From NCBI GenBank assembly GCA_046727855.1, contig JBKPDL010000155.1:1-22168 (forward strand): DNA of 22,168 nt. The letters are read 5' to 3'. The notes beneath the pieces were generated by a model, which saw only the letters and a program-made list of their open reading frames with translations, searched no databases and was not told the DNA's origin. Source of the stretch: DASPWV01 sp046727855 (GTDB taxonomy: Bacteria > Acidobacteriota > Vicinamibacteria > Vicinamibacterales > UBA2999). The stretch's first letter is position 1; each line of letters begins with the position of its first letter. Positions 1-6,390 of this stretch are shown here, in pieces. Made by a program: the position numbers and the translations under genes.

Positions 1-857
1 TGACGCGCGACAAAGCGGCAGAAGTAGGCGCTGCTGCGATCGACCTTCGACGGATCCTTGCCGCTGAACGCGCCGCCGCCGTGCCGTCCCCAGCCGCCGT
101 AGCTGTCCACGATGATCTTGCGCCCGGTCACTCCAGCGTCGGCCGAAGGACCACCGTGAATGAAGCTACCGGTGGGATTGACGTAGAGCGCCTCGTCTTT
201 GCGCCACCAGCTCCCGAGCACGCGCGGTCCGAGCTCTTCGCGCACGTACTCCGTAATCATCTTCTGATCGGCGTCCGGCGTGTGCTGCGTCGACACCACC
301 ACTGCGGTGACTTGGCGCGGTTCGTAGTTTTCGTAGGTAACGGAGACTTGCGACTTGCTGTCGGGGCGGAGGAAGCTGACGCGGCGCGACTTGCGATCTT
401 CGGCGAGCCCGCGGGTGAGCCTGTGCGCGAGCAGAATCGGCAGAGGCATCATCTCCTCTGATTCGTCTGTGGCATAGCCGAACATGATGCCCTGATCGCC
501 CGCGCCCTGGTCGCCGCTCTGGCTCGTGGTCGCGGTGACTCCCTGATCGATCTCGTTCGACTGCTTTGTGATGAGGGGAATCAGCTTGAGCGTCGAGTCG
601 CAAAACGGTTCGCTGCCGTCGGTGTATCCGATCTCCTTCACCGCCTGCCGGACGATCTTCTCGTAGTCGATCTTTGCATTGGTCGTGACCTCGCCGGCGA
701 GGACGACTTGATCGCTTTTGACGAGCGTTTCGCAGGCAACACGGCTGCGCGGGTCCTGCTCGAAGCAGGCATCGAGGACCGAGTCGGAAATGTAGTCGCA
801 CACCTTGTCAGGGTGGCCTTCGGAAACCGACTCAGAAGTGAACGTGAACTGCGACAT
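1..857 (-). CDS. metK: S-adenosylmethionine synthetase MetK (3'-truncated by window edge)
   Basis: Makes S-adenosylmethionine from methionine and ATP in the cytoplasm. Translating the minus strand from the ATG at 857 gives 285 codons that run off the left edge; the family is usually about 380-400 residues, so roughly the last quarter is outside. Seen directly: N-terminus MSQFTFTSESVSEGHPDKVC with the ESVxEGHPDK methionine/ATP-binding segment, then GDQGAGDQGIMFGYA with the conserved GDQG-IMFGYA element, and near the edge the P-loop-like GGGAFSGKDPSKVDRS. These are hallmarks of bacterial MetK. A Shine-Dalgarno AGGAG (862-866) lies just upstream of the ATG and decides the start. The leader holds a promoter, a SAM-II-like aptamer and an overlapping terminator/antiterminator, so expression is probably repressed by its product SAM. 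Divergent neighbour: a SixA-like phosphatase. Identification is firm; regulation is inferred. Confidence 0.97.
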   Translation of the reverse strand, partial: MSQFTFTSESVSEGHPDKVCDYISDSVLDACFEQDPRSRVACETLVKSDQVVLAGEVTTNAKIDYEKIVRQAVKEIGYTDGSEPFCDSTLKLIPLITKQSNEIDQGVTATTSQSGDQGAGDQGIMFGYATDESEEMMPLPILLAHRLTRGLAEDRKSRRVSFLRPDSKSQVSVTYENYEPRQVTAVVVSTQHTPDADQKMITEYVREELGPRVLGSWWRKDEALYVNPTGSFIHGGPSADAGVTGRKIIVDSYGGWGRHGGGAFSGKDPSKVDRSSAYFCRFVAR

Positions 858-872
858 GACGCTCCTTAAAGC

Positions 873-896
873 AAAAAAGCCCGCTAAGTCGCGGGC
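873..896 (-). terminator. Intrinsic terminator in metK leader (attenuator)
   Basis: Read on the minus strand: GCCCGC, loop GACTTA, GCGGGC, followed by six T. It is a perfect 6 bp GC-only stem (891-896 with 879-884) ending in a U-tract at 878-873. It lies upstream of the metK Shine-Dalgarno and downstream of the likely promoter, so it would act as an attenuator within the leader and not as the end of another gene. It overlaps the antiterminator (884-907). Confidence 0.85.
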
Positions 897-907
897 CTGC
901 GACTTAG
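884..907 (-). promoter_or_regulatory. Antiterminator hairpin of metK leader
   Basis: Minus strand CTAAGTCGC, loop AGGCCC, GCGACTTAG: a perfect 9 bp stem pairing 899-907 with 884-892. Its loop and 3' arm contain most of the terminator stem, so the two hairpins cannot coexist. Its 5' arm contains AAGTCG, the same segment that can pair with the aptamer loop. This is the layout expected for a ligand-controlled switch. The structure is read by eye; no folding energy was computed. Confidence 0.75.
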
Positions 908-957
908 ATAGTGGATGAGAACCACGCGCGGCCCATCAAGTCGTGAAATCGCCGCGC
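900..957 (-). ncRNA. SAM-II-like riboswitch aptamer upstream of metK
   Basis: On the minus strand a perfect 7 bp stem GCGCGGC/GCCGCGC (951-957 with 926-932) closes an 18 nt loop (933-950) that begins GATTT and ends CGACTTGATGG. The loop hexamer CGACTT (938-943) is complementary to AAGTCG (900-905), giving an H-type pseudoknot. The linker carries a small hairpin GTGG/CCAC (911-925). As I recall, SAM-II RNAs share this plan: P1, a loop starting GAUUU with a CUUG element, and a pseudoknot partner of the type AAGUCGC. The position in front of metK fits SAM sensing. It differs from textbook SAM-II in having a hairpin-containing linker and CTTGATGG where I recall CUUGCAG. Class assignment is inference; an unknown SAM- or SAH-binding class is possible. 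Confidence 0.65.
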
Positions 958-971
958 ACACACGACCCTCA

Positions 972-1000
972 AGTATCCTGTGCAGTTCAGGCGCTGTCAA
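972..1000 (-). promoter_or_regulatory. Sigma70-like promoter of metK
   Basis: Minus strand TTGACA (995-1000, full consensus), a 17 nt spacer, then GATACT (972-977, four of six consensus positions). The predicted start near 965 lies about 8 nt before the P1 stem of the aptamer, so the transcript would begin almost directly with the switch. The -35 hexamer overlaps the first base of the start codon chosen for the divergent phosphatase gene. Confidence 0.75.
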
Positions 1001-1455
1001 TGGCTCAGTTCGTTTTTCTGGTTCATCACGGCGATGCGTTGGCCGCTGAAATCGATCACACGCGGCCGCTTTCGCCGCGCGGCCGGGAACAGGCGGAACA
1101 AGTGGCGCTCGCCGCGCTCCAACAGGGCGCCAGGCCCGCAATCGTGTGGCACAGCGGCAAGTTGCGCGCCCGGCAAACCGGCGAGGCCTGGCTGCGCATC
1201 GTCAACCCGTTCGCACAGTTTGTCGCGGTTCGCGGCCTTCAGCCCGATGATGATCCGGACATCGTCGCGACGGCGCTCGCAGGAGAAGAACAGGATCTCG
1301 CGATCGCGAGTCACATGCCGCTTCTGCCGGCGCTGTTGCAGCGGCTAATCAGCGGACGACGAGATGGCACATCGGCGCCGTTTCCGCCGCATGGGTGTGT
1401 CGCACTCGAGAAGGTAGATGAAACCTGGGAAGAACGCTGGCGTGTGGCGCCGTGA
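1000..1455 (+). CDS. SixA-like phosphohistidine phosphatase (histidine phosphatase superfamily), first Arg replaced
   Basis: 151 residues, close to the size of SixA, which removes phosphate from phosphohistidine. Start MAQFVFLVHHGDALAAE is chosen because the family begins a few residues before its RHG motif; an upstream start at 943 would run through the metK leader. Seen: FLVHHGDA at the catalytic motif, HTRPLSPRGREQAE (the RPLTxxG element), SGKLRARQTGEAW (second active-site Arg region) and ASHMPLLPALL (second catalytic His). The usual Arg of RHG is His here (CAT codon), while the nucleophilic His and the other residues are retained. Variants with another residue at this place (LVQHG) occur in SixA relatives as I recall, so activity may be retained or altered. 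No strong Shine-Dalgarno is visible. It is divergent from metK and convergent with the DUF442 gene. Confidence 0.82.
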   Translation: MAQFVFLVHHGDALAAEIDHTRPLSPRGREQAEQVALAALQQGARPAIVWHSGKLRARQTGEAWLRIVNPFAQFVAVRGLQPDDDPDIVATALAGEEQDLAIASHMPLLPALLQRLISGRRDGTSAPFPPHGCVALEKVDETWEERWRVAP

Positions 1456-1465
1456 CTCGTGTGCA

Positions 1466-1544
1466 CGTGAATCTAGAGATCTCGCGATCTGGAGATGTGG
1501 AGCAAATTTGGCGATCTCCAAATCTCCAAGTCGCCAGATTCACG
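1466..1544. repeat. AT-rich inverted repeat of 7-8 nt units at convergent junction 1
   Basis: The gap 1456-1546 between the convergent phosphatase genes is almost entirely one dyad. Outer arms CGTGAATCT (1466-1474) and AGATTCACG (1536-1544) are perfect. Inner arms TGGAGATGTGGAG (1490-1502) and CTCCAAATCTCCA (1516-1528) match at 12 of 13 positions. Units are variants of GGAGATTT. The segment 1484-1510 is shared with the repeat at 6391-6502. It may serve as a bidirectional terminator hairpin, although no T-tract directly follows. Confidence 0.8.
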
Positions 1545-1546
1545 GA

Positions 1547-2062
1547 TCACTTTTTGTGTTCTTCGATGTACTTCAGCGCGAACTGCTCGAGTTCCGGGCT
1601 ACGCAGGCCGATCAGCTTTGCTTCCTCCGTGGCTTTCGGCACGGCCCAGCCATCCTGAAGTACGCGCTTCACTAGCCAGTACGCGCCAACGCGGTTTGCC
1701 GATCCGCAATGGATGTACGCGGGCTGATTCGACTTGTCGCCGATGGTCGCGAGGAACTGATCCATCGTTTTTGGGTCCGGCGACTGGCCGTTGACAGGGA
1801 TGTTGACGTAGTTGAGGCCAAGCTCTTTTGCCTGCGCCGCGTTCTGCTCGATGTTGGCGCCGGGCTCGGAGGGCTGGCGAAGGTTGATGATCGTCTTGAA
1901 GCCGTCGGCTTTGAGACCGGCGAGCGCCGATGTCTCGGTCGCGCCGCCGCACGCGATAACGGCGTCGACTTTTGTGAAGTTGGTGATGCCGGGACGTTCC
2001 ATTTTCTGTTGTGAGGAAAGAGTAACACCCGCGAGAAGCGTCAGAACAAGGCAAAGGCGCAT
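1547..2062 (-). CDS. Exported DUF442 / dual-specificity-phosphatase-like protein
   Basis: 171 residues. The N-terminus MRLCLVLTLLAGVTLSSQ looks like a short signal peptide, so the product is probably periplasmic or secreted. The rest resembles the DUF442 (beta-lactamase-hydrolase-like phosphatase) branch of the cysteine phosphatase superfamily: a GGATETSALAGLKADGFKT segment, a NLRQPSE loop, then YIHCGSANRVG at residues 116-126. His118, Cys119 and Arg124 form HCX4R, the shorter spacing I recall for DUF442 in contrast to the HCX5R of classical tyrosine phosphatases. The substrate is unknown. The ATG has a good Shine-Dalgarno GGAGG a few bases upstream, and TATGAT (2084-2089) is a likely -10. 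Its stop faces the sixA-like gene across a repeat hairpin. Confidence 0.8.
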   Translation of the reverse strand: MRLCLVLTLLAGVTLSSQQKMERPGITNFTKVDAVIACGGATETSALAGLKADGFKTIINLRQPSEPGANIEQNAAQAKELGLNYVNIPVNGQSPDPKTMDQFLATIGDKSNQPAYIHCGSANRVGAYWLVKRVLQDGWAVPKATEEAKLIGLRSPELEQFALKYIEEHKK

Positions 2063-2083
2063 TGATTCACCTCCGAGTGGGCC

Positions 2084-2089
2084 ATCATA
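2084..2089 (-). promoter_or_regulatory. Likely -10 element for the DUF442 gene
   Basis: Minus strand TATGAT, five of six matches to TATAAT, 21 bp upstream of the ATG at 2062 and just ahead of the Shine-Dalgarno. The hexamer 17 bp further up (TTCCGC) is a poor -35. A 10 bp palindrome GCTCGCGAGC (2099-2108) lies in the spacer. Confidence 0.45.
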
Positions 2090-2188
2090 CCCGCCTTCGC
2101 TCGCGAGCGGAACCGGCGCGAGCTGGCCACGGAGGCGGGGCGCCTGTCCTGTTCGGCTGGGCTAAAGCCCCCCTGACTGATCGGTGAT

Positions 2189-3214
2189 TTACTTTTCAAC
2201 TGTGACAGACAGCGGTTGCTGCACGCGCACGCTCACGGTTGAGCCTGCCGGAAGCACCGCCGGCTGCCGGCTGCCCGCCATTGTCGCCGCAGTGCCGCCC
2301 GCCGCCCCGATCGAACCGCCGATCGCAGCGCCTTTGCCGCCGCCGAGAATCGCGCCGAGGATTGCGCCGCCTGCTGCAGCACCGCCAATCTTCGCGGCGC
2401 TTTCTTTCGACGGCGACGGACCTTCGCGCACCACTGAATCCGTTTTGATGTTGAGCCGAGTGCCATCCGCGAGCACAACGGTGTGGAACCGAATCCCAAG
2501 CTTGGCGCGCTCCTTCACCTTGCCGCCGCGCTCCACTTCCATCACGGATCCCTGCACGAGCGCACCTGCGGGAATCGCTACGCGATCGCCAACGCGCACA
2601 TCGCGAGTGACGCGCGCATCGACGCGATCTTCCACACGTGCAAGCTCACTTGTGACGGTTCGTTCGATCTGCAGACCGAGCACGGAATCCGAAGGAATCG
2701 TCAGCTCCATGTATTCCGGCGCCGGCGGGGGCGGAGGCGGCTCCGGTTCGCGCGGCGCACGCTCGGGCTCAACGCTGGGGCGCGGCTCCCACATGCTGCC
2801 GCTCGACGATGGCGCTGGAGCTGGAGCAGATGATGGTGTGTCGTGGCGCGTCGTGCGTGGAGCAGGAGTGACGGGAACCGGGCTCGGACGCGGCGACGGT
2901 GTTGTGCGGCTCGGACGGGGCGCCGATTCGCGGCGCGGCGTGGCCACCGGCGGCGGCTGCACACCTGAACGTGCCGGCGCTTCGGCCGCAACCGGTGTGG
3001 AGGGTGCCGGCGCGATCACGCCTTCCGACTCCGCAACCGCGCGCGGCGCATCCGGCGCGGCGGCCGGTGCGCTGCTGTCGGTTGTGGGCGGCGTGGCTGT
3101 GGTCTCGACGCGCGACGCGGGCGAGGTTTGACGCGCCGCGAGATAGCCGCCAGCCCCAGCTGCCGCGAGACAGCCGAGCGCGAGACCGGCAAAAATGAGC
3201 TTGTTGAATTCCAT
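2189..3214 (-). CDS. Membrane-anchored Pro-rich protein with C-terminal glycine-zipper region
   Basis: 341 residues, no known function. Residues 1-26 (MEFNKLIFAGLALGCLAAAG and on) form a hydrophobic anchor or signal segment. Residues about 30-165 are Ala/Pro/Ser-rich low complexity, including a run of prolines, suggesting a flexible periplasmic linker. From about 168 a folded part begins (YMELTIPSDSVLGLQIERTV), with VGDRVAIPAGALVQGSVMEV and then a glycine-zipper stretch (IGGAAAGGAILGAILGGGKG) that ends in LPAGSTVSVRVQQPLSVTV. The DRVAIPAGALVQGSV part is reminiscent of beta-rich outer-envelope domains that use 'PxGTxxxGxV', as in VirB10/TrbI-like proteins. This is only resemblance. A large plus-strand ORF over the same DNA is its GC-rich antisense shadow. 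Confidence 0.7.
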   Translation of the reverse strand: MEFNKLIFAGLALGCLAAAGAGGYLAARQTSPASRVETTATPPTTDSSAPAAAPDAPRAVAESEGVIAPAPSTPVAAEAPARSGVQPPPVATPRRESAPRPSRTTPSPRPSPVPVTPAPRTTRHDTPSSAPAPAPSSSGSMWEPRPSVEPERAPREPEPPPPPPAPEYMELTIPSDSVLGLQIERTVTSELARVEDRVDARVTRDVRVGDRVAIPAGALVQGSVMEVERGGKVKERAKLGIRFHTVVLADGTRLNIKTDSVVREGPSPSKESAAKIGGAAAGGAILGAILGGGKGAAIGGSIGAAGGTAATMAGSRQPAVLPAGSTVSVRVQQPLSVTVEK

Positions 3215-3417
3215 GGTTTGTCCGGCCGAAGGTCCTCAGCAACGAGGACACCCCGTCCCCCGGTCCCTCCTTTGAGCAAGGCCCGTACCGTATTTGCCCA
3301 AGGGTAACGCGCGAAAAGTCTACAACTTCCGGGCCGTTTTGCGCTAACCGCGTGTCTCCCCTGCAGGACCGTGTCCCCGGCGCGATACACTGAACAGCTG
3401 TTCTAGGAGGATCGCTC
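3215..3417. other. 203 bp divergent intergenic region
   Basis: This gap separates the glycine-zipper gene (minus) from the M14 peptidase gene (plus). It holds a perfect 6 bp hairpin GTCCTC/GAGGAC with loop GTTGCT in the minus-strand leader (3231-3248), a near-palindrome TTGCCCAAGGGTAA (3294-3307), and the M14 promoter-proximal palindrome listed separately. No clear minus-strand promoter or Shine-Dalgarno is seen. I see no coding potential. Confidence 0.6.
3386..3410 (+). promoter_or_regulatory. Candidate operator, -10 and RBS of the M14 peptidase gene
   Basis: TACACT (3386-3391) is a possible -10 with no good -35. Immediately after it is a perfect 12 bp palindrome GAACAGCTGTTC (3392-3403), where the transcript should start. 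AGGAGG (3405-3410) is a strong Shine-Dalgarno 7 bp before the ATG. The palindrome fits the form GAAC-N4-GTTC, known for LexA boxes of Gram-positive type, but other repressors also use such dyads. Confidence 0.5.
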
Positions 3418-6360
3418 ATGAAGACGACGGTCACGCGCACAGCAGTCGCGTTCGCTCTGGCCATCGCGCTGGGCGCGTCAGGATCGGCGCAGGCACCGAA
3501 AGCCGCGTCGCAAAAACTGGATGGCGAGTATACGGCGAAGATTAAGGAGTATCTGCAGGACGCTCGCATCTCAACCGAGCTCGTCGATCACCTGCCGGCG
3601 TCGGACACGGTGCCGACACCGCTGAAATTCCTCGGTCGTGTCGTCGGTCAGCCCGGCGAGCTGACCTACGCCAAAGACATTCATCGCTACTACGAAGCCT
3701 TGGCCAAGGCGTCGCCGCGCGCGCGGTTCTGGAAGATCGGCACTACGGAGGAAGGTCGCGACATTGTGGCGCTCGCGATCGCAGACGAAGCGACGATCAA
3801 ATCGCTCGACAAGTACAAGGACATGCTTGGCGCGCTGACCGATCCGCGCAAGACGAGCGACGCGCAGGCGCAGCAGCTGCTGAAAACCGCGAAGCCGATT
3901 TACTACGTCGTGAGTGGCATGCACTCGCCCGAAAACGGCGGGCCCGAGATGCTAATCGAGCTGGCCTACCGCCTGATCGTCGAAGAGACGCCCTTCATCC
4001 AGAGCGTGCGCAACAACGTAATTTCGATCATCACGCCCGTCATCGAAGTGGACGGGCGCGAAAAGCAGGTCGACACGTATTACTTCAACAAGACGCGCGC
4101 GGCCGGCGATGCCCGTCTACCATTGATGTATTGGGGCAAGTACGTGCAGCACGACAACAACCGCGACGGCATGGGGCAGTTCCTCAAGCTGACGCAGGCT
4201 GTCACGCGCACGCAGCTTGATTGGCACCCCACGATCATGCACGACCTGCACGAAGCGCAGACCTATCTCTACTCCTCGACTGGCACCGGTCCCTACAACG
4301 ATGCGCTCGATCCGATAACGGTGAGCGAATGGTGGACGCTCGCCGAAGCGGATGTGATGGAGATGACCAAGCGTGGCGTGCCCGGCGTGTGGACCTACGG
4401 GTTCTACGACGGATGGGTGCCGAACTACATGTTCTTCATCGCGCACAGCCACAACGCGGTGGGCCGTTTCTACGAAGTTCAGAGCTACGGTCCTGACAAC
4501 TACGTGGCGCGCGCCGGCGCCACCACCACGAGCAAGGAATGGTTCCGTCCGAATCCGCCGCTGCCCGAAATCAAATGGGGACCGCGCAACAACACCAACA
4601 TCCAGCAGTCGGCGCTGCTGTTCTCGCTGCAGCACGTCGCGAAGAATCGTGAGCTCTATCTCGAGAACTATTGGTTGAAAAACAAACGCGCCGTCGACAA
4701 GGGCAAGAATGGCCCGACCTACGGGTGGGTGATTCCCGCGGCACAGCGGCGGAAAGCCGATGCCGCCGATGCCGTCAACGAGTTGATGCGGCAGGGTCTC
4801 GAGGTGCACCGCGCATCAGCTGCGTTCAAGGCCGGCAGCGTGAACGTTGCCGCCGGTGATTACGTGGTGCGCGGCGATCAGCCGTTCCGCACGCTCGCCG
4901 ACATGTACTTCTCGATTCAGAATTACCCGCCGCAGAATCCGCGCCCCTATGACGACACGGGCTGGACGTTCCAGTACATGCGCAACATCAAGATCACTGC
5001 TGTCGCAGACAAGGCGCTACTGGAGCAGCCCATGACGCTGATCGCGGGCAACGTCAAAGCGCCTGGCGGCATCGACGGTACCGGCAATACGCTCATCGTC
5101 GAACACACTGCGGACAACAATCTCGTGACCTTCCGCTTCAGGAACGCCGACGTGAAGATGCTGGCGGCCGAAGACGATTTCGAGTTGAACGGGCGCAAGC
5201 TGCGCGCCGGAGCGATCATCGTGCCCAATTTCGATCGCGCGAAGCTGGAGCCGACAGTGCGTGATCTCGGCCTGACCGGTCTCGCCGTGGCGTCCGTTCC
5301 CACGGTGAAGACGCATGACCTCGACGTCCCTCGTATCGGCTACGTCCACAGCTGGACGCGAACGCAAGACGAGGGATGGGTGCGCGCGGCCCTGGATACC
5401 TACGGCTTGCCGTATACGTACTTCGCTGATCAAAAGTTGAAGGAAGGAAACCTCCGCGCCAAGTACGACGTGATCATCTTTCCCCACGTCGGCGGCACCG
5501 CGCAGTCGCAAGTGAACGGCATGCCGGTGACCGGCCGCGCGCCGCTTCCGTACAAAAAGACGGACAAGACGCCAAACCTCGGATACGTCGATCAGAGCGA
5601 CGATATTCGCGGCGGCATGGAGCTCGCCGGGCTTCTCGAGCTCGCGAAGTTCGTACAGGAAGGCGGCACGCTCATCACCGAAGGATCGACGACGACGATC
5701 TTTCCGGAATACGGCATCACGCAGGGCGTCACCGTGGAAGAACCGGCGCAGCTGTTCGTGCGCGGCTCGATTCTGAGGAGCAAGTGGAGCGACGCGAAGA
5801 GTCCGATCGCGTATGGATACGACAACTCCGCCGATCTGCCCGTCTATTTCAACCAGGCACCCGTGCTGAACGCGTCGGGCGGCGGTATCCCTGCCGAGTT
5901 TGCCGCCGTCTTCGGTGCGGGCGGCGCGGCAAACGCTGGGCTCGGTCAGAACATCACGCCCAACGCGGTGCCGGTCAACATCTCGCCGTTCGAAGCGGAC
6001 GAAGCCGCGGCACGGGCGAACCAGCGGCCGCAGGTGGACGCGGCGGCCGAGTTCCGCAGCATGGCGCGTCAGTTCGGCATGAACTTCGACACGGTCCGGC
6101 CGCGTGTCGTGCTTTCTTTCCCGCAGAACCCCAACGACATGCTGTTGTCCGGCACGCTTGCGAACGGGCAGTTCCTGTCAAATCGCGCCGCGGCGCTCGA
6201 TGTAGCGCTGGGCAAGGGACACGTGGTCATGTTCGCGTTACGTCCATTCTGGCGCTGGCAAAGCCAGGGGACGTACTCGCTCGGCTTCAACGCAATCATG
6301 AATTGGAACGATCTCGATGCAGGCAAGCCGTCGCAGCCTTCGCCGACGACGCAGCAGTGA
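3418..6360 (+). CDS. Exported M14-family zinc metallocarboxypeptidase-like protein
   Basis: 980 residues. Residues 1-25 form a signal peptide ending at about SGSAQA. An M14 carboxypeptidase-type domain follows (about 75-420): VVSGMHSPENGGPEM gives the HxxE zinc pair His169/Glu172, DNNRDG (residues 246-251) gives the Asn-Arg pair expected for substrate carboxylate binding, and DWHPTIMHDLHEAQTYL (268-284) supplies a histidine for the third zinc ligand. The roughly 550-residue C-terminal part includes YDVIIFPHVGG and GMELAGLLELAKFVQEGGTL, resembling a glutamine-amidotransferase-like fold often fused to such peptidases. Probable role: hydrolysis of peptides outside the cytoplasm; specificity is unknown. 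The start is fixed by AGGAGG 7 bp upstream and by the signal peptide. The stop codon lies in a short direct repeat, then a large hairpin. Confidence 0.88.
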   Translation: MKTTVTRTAVAFALAIALGASGSAQAPKAASQKLDGEYTAKIKEYLQDARISTELVDHLPASDTVPTPLKFLGRVVGQPGELTYAKDIHRYYEALAKASPRARFWKIGTTEEGRDIVALAIADEATIKSLDKYKDMLGALTDPRKTSDAQAQQLLKTAKPIYYVVSGMHSPENGGPEMLIELAYRLIVEETPFIQSVRNNVISIITPVIEVDGREKQVDTYYFNKTRAAGDARLPLMYWGKYVQHDNNRDGMGQFLKLTQAVTRTQLDWHPTIMHDLHEAQTYLYSSTGTGPYNDALDPITVSEWWTLAEADVMEMTKRGVPGVWTYGFYDGWVPNYMFFIAHSHNAVGRFYEVQSYGPDNYVARAGATTTSKEWFRPNPPLPEIKWGPRNNTNIQQSALLFSLQHVAKNRELYLENYWLKNKRAVDKGKNGPTYGWVIPAAQRRKADAADAVNELMRQGLEVHRASAAFKAGSVNVAAGDYVVRGDQPFRTLADMYFSIQNYPPQNPRPYDDTGWTFQYMRNIKITAVADKALLEQPMTLIAGNVKAPGGIDGTGNTLIVEHTADNNLVTFRFRNADVKMLAAEDDFELNGRKLRAGAIIVPNFDRAKLEPTVRDLGLTGLAVASVPTVKTHDLDVPRIGYVHSWTRTQDEGWVRAALDTYGLPYTYFADQKLKEGNLRAKYDVIIFPHVGGTAQSQVNGMPVTGRAPLPYKKTDKTPNLGYVDQSDDIRGGMELAGLLELAKFVQEGGTLITEGSTTTIFPEYGITQGVTVEEPAQLFVRGSILRSKWSDAKSPIAYGYDNSADLPVYFNQAPVLNASGGGIPAEFAAVFGAGGAANAGLGQNITPNAVPVNISPFEADEAAARANQRPQVDAAAEFRSMARQFGMNFDTVRPRVVLSFPQNPNDMLLSGTLANGQFLSNRAAALDVALGKGHVVMFALRPFWRWQSQGTYSLGFNAIMNWNDLDAGKPSQPSPTTQQ

Positions 6361-6385
6361 CTTCGCAGCAGGGGTGACTTCGCAG
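6358..6385 (+). repeat. 11 bp direct repeat containing the M14 stop codon
   Basis: TGACTTCGCAG occurs at 6358-6368 and again at 6375-6385, a partial 17 bp tandem duplication that duplicates the stop codon region of the peptidase gene. It is probably a replication-slippage product. Confidence 0.7.
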
Positions 6386-6390
6386 AATGT

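Noticed and set aside
943..999. Upstream start at 943 for the sixA-like gene
   Set aside because: It would add 19 residues before the core that starts MAQFVFLVHHGD, and would be encoded by the metK aptamer and promoter.
2159..2170. GGGCTAAAGCCC hairpin as a terminator
   Set aside because: Only a 4 bp stem with a TAAA loop and no T-tract on either strand; perhaps a remnant of a dispersed repeat, not supportable alone.
2184..3131. 315-residue plus-strand reading frame over the glycine-zipper gene
   Set aside because: It mirrors the minus-strand gene in a GC-rich region, has no Shine-Dalgarno and has a low-complexity Ser/Gly/Arg composition; the minus frame has an anchor and a coherent domain layout.
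3249..3340. Firm call of a cyclic-di-GMP-I riboswitch
   Set aside because: The GCAAA-like parts are present only loosely; the conserved first hairpin with a GNRA loop and the ACGCAAAGCC core are missing.
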